Assembly: GCF_903970965.1 (NCBI RefSeq)
Contig: NZ_CAJCKW010000001.1
Coordinates: 1-64,000, forward strand
Direction of reading: 5' to 3'
DNA length: 64,000 bases
From: Aureimonas sp. ME7
GTDB lineage: Bacteria; Pseudomonadota; Alphaproteobacteria; Rhizobiales; Rhizobiaceae
This document shows, in pieces, positions 62,395-64,000 of this stretch. Made by a program: the position numbers and the translations under genes. The notes under the pieces were generated by a model. That model made no database searches. It worked only from the letters and a program-made list of their open reading frames with translations, and was not told the origin of the DNA. The first letter of the stretch is position 1. Each line of letters opens with the position of its first letter.

Positions 62395-62690
62395 GAGCTC
62401 AACCCAAAGCGCGGCTGTCGCTGGAGCCGCATCGTCCGGCAGCCGGGGACGGGAGGCTTTGTCGGTGTTGCACAGGAGGGAGTGTCGGCACCGGCAGCCA
62501 GTCCCGCTGTCTGCCGGCGGCATGATGGGATGGCGTCCCCGGCAACGCTGGCCGCGATGACGCTTCGTACCCCCTTGCAGGCTCGATCCGTCCGGTGCGG
62601 GACGCTCGCCGGCAAGTCCCGAGGGACCGGACGGGAGACCGTCGGGCTCGGGCGCAGCGCGCCGAGGCTCCGACATGGGATGCGGCAGTC

Positions 62691-64000
62691 TCAGTCCGCG
62701 CGTCCACCGGGTTCCAATCCGCTCCCGAGGGCCGATGGCACCGGGGAAGCGCCCCTTGGCTGGACGGCTCCCACATGCGCCGCGACCATCGACCGGACGT
62801 CGACCCGAGCCTTCAGGCGTGCCGCAAGAAGCGCCATGCCGCTGATCTTGCGCTGGATGAAGAGCGTGTCCGTCGGCGGGACATGCCAGGTCTCGCGGTC
62901 GCTCGCCACGGCGGCAGCCTGGTCGCGGATCACGGAGACCATGCGCCGGTCGGCGAAGTCGAACGGACCTGCCCGGGAGGCTTCCGTCACGATGAGTTCG
63001 ATCATCTGCCCGATCACAGCCTCGTGCCGCCGGACGGCCGCCTCGCCGAGAAAGCCTGCGTCCAGCGCGGCCCTCTTCACCGCCTCGCCATCTCCGGCAA
63101 GGCCTGCGGCAAGCAGTGTCCGGTAGCCTCGCGCGGTCGCCGTTGAAACCGTTCGCGTCGCCCCGAAGTCGAGAAGGACGACCCTTCCGGTCGAGGGCTG
63201 GTATCGGAAGTTCGCGAAGTTCGGATCGGTCTGCATCACCCGCAAGCGGAACAGTTCGTCGAGGGTGAGATCGATGAGGAGCGCCGCGATCCGGTCGCGC
63301 TCGTGTTGCGGGGCGCCGACCATGTCCTCGATCGGCACCCCCTCGACGAAGGACATGGCCAAGACGTTGTCGGTCGTGAAATCCGGCGCCATCGTCGGCA
63401 CCACGAAGGCGTCGTTGTCCGCCAGACGGTTCCGGTACGCTTCCATCTCGGCGCCCTCGCGCCGATAGTCGGTTTCCTCGTGGAGTTGCGCCTTCGCCTC
63501 GGCCAAGAGCGCGGCGATGTCGAGCCCGGGCGGCATAAGGCCGGATACGCGTAAGAGGGCCGCGACGTTGTCGACATCGGCGTCGATGCTTTCACGGACG
63601 CCGGGATACTGGATCTTGACCGCCAGCTCGCGTCCGTCGAGCGTCACCGCGCGGTGCACCTGCCCGATCGAGGCCGCGGCGATCGGCTTGCTGTCGAAGC
63701 GTTGGAAGCGAATGCGCCATTCCCGCCCCCATTCGCTCGTCAGCACCCGCTCGAGCTGGGCCGGGGGCATGGGATCGGCATCGGCGCGAAGCCGGGCCAT
63801 GATCTCCGACAGTTCGGCGGGCAGGGCGTCGCCCGCATCCAGCGAGATCATCTGCCCGAGTTTCATCGCCGCCCCGCGCAGGTGCGACAGGCGATCGGCA
63901 ACCCGCAGGAGGTTGCCGGGCGTCAGCAGCATGTCCCGCATCCGGGGCCGCTGGCCGTCCGCCATGCGCCTTGCGCCCTCGGCGAGCATGCCGCCCGCCA
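62691..64000 (-). CDS. AarF/UbiB (ABC1) family atypical kinase, partial
   Basis: About 436 residues are seen; the N-terminus lies beyond the right edge and the frame is open to base 64000. The family signs are the KxGQ motif in GAAMKLGQMISLDAGDALPA, AAASIGQVHRA (Ala-rich nucleotide loop), VKIQYPG (Lys), HEETDYRREG (ExD), TDPNFANFRY, and LLDFGATR (DFG-like). ABC1 kinases support ubiquinone synthesis or lipid handling. The protein is closer to the AarF/ABC1 proteins of alphaproteobacteria than to UbiB itself, which carries C-terminal membrane helices not seen here. Confidence 0.9.
   Translation of the reverse strand, partial: AGGMLAEGARRMADGQRPRMRDMLLTPGNLLRVADRLSHLRGAAMKLGQMISLDAGDALPAELSEIMARLRADADPMPPAQLERVLTSEWGREWRIRFQRFDSKPIAAASIGQVHRAVTLDGRELAVKIQYPGVRESIDADVDNVAALLRVSGLMPPGLDIAALLAEAKAQLHEETDYRREGAEMEAYRNRLADNDAFVVPTMAPDFTTDNVLAMSFVEGVPIEDMVGAPQHERDRIAALLIDLTLDELFRLRVMQTDPNFANFRYQPSTGRVVLLDFGATRTVSTATARGYRTLLAAGLAGDGEAVKRAALDAGFLGEAAVRRHEAVIGQMIELIVTEASRAGPFDFADRRMVSVIRDQAAAVASDRETWHVPPTDTLFIQRKISGMALLAARLKARVDVRSMVAAHVGAVQPRGASPVPSALGSGLEPGGRAD

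Overview
The window is from a high-GC alphaproteobacterium, most likely order Hyphomicrobiales (Rhizobiales); an Aurantimonadaceae-like member is plausible but not proven. The evidence is the housekeeping block tRNA-Ala(GGC) / FYDLN-acid protein / class II (CP4-type) aroA / cmk / rpsA, a DUF1476 F1-ATPase inhibitor homologue, the fused ctaD-ctaE oxidase gene, a LOV histidine kinase, and many 4-base ATGA, GTGA and TTGA overlaps between genes.

Layout. 1-928: the 5' part of an IS3-family insertion sequence, cut by the window edge. 981-5512: an SDR-DoxX gene with its DUF2269 partner, a cold shock gene with a long leader, a DUF433-like gene, a secreted protein and an RTX protein. 5513-7682: a lower-GC stretch beside tRNA-Ala holding one orphan P-loop ATPase. 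7919-14069: the FYDLN / aroA / cmk / rpsA block. 14120-18054: ATPase inhibitor homologue, RNase D, and a PAS-LuxR regulator divergent from scoAB. 18055-22380: an AttH-type secreted hydrolase with its ABC exporter. 22719-28415: DUF1330 and YafY, mhqD-mhqO with a divergent LysR gene and LysR box, an endonuclease III homologue, and small disordered proteins. 28400-35449: pabBA, a LOV kinase divergent from a single-domain response regulator, and lutABC. 35626-42738: a stationary-phase-type RMF homologue, a sugar kinase, frmA-elaA-fghA, gnd and small proteins. 42826-48211: an aa3-type cytochrome oxidase cluster. 48924-57740: an unknown 345-aa protein, an MFS exporter, and a six-gene operon joining a thiol-peroxidase-like protein, an AprA-like flavoprotein, an AprB-like ferredoxin and an SsuABC-type importer. 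57741-64000: CPA1 antiporter, TesA-type esterase, DUF433, DUF1622, CreA and a partial AarF/UbiB kinase.

Metabolic themes. Glutathione-dependent formaldehyde oxidation (frmA, fghA), L-lactate oxidation (lutABC), ketone body / beta-keto acid activation (scoAB), folate precursor synthesis (pabAB), the shikimate pathway (aroA), quinone detoxification (mhqOD) and aerobic respiration (cta).

The most interesting unit is the operon at 51813-57237. It couples uptake of a probably sulfur-containing organic solute to a flavoprotein/ferredoxin pair of the APS reductase type. A fragment of a second such flavoprotein lies just upstream. A sequence resembling the C-terminus of a flavin-dependent monooxygenase lies near the end of the adjacent MFS gene, which suggests a decayed, once larger sulfur-scavenging locus. 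Second in interest are the orphan ATPase beside tRNA-Ala and the LOV kinase / response regulator pair, whose promoter region carries a perfect inverted repeat. All functions are inferred from the sequence alone; no database search was run.
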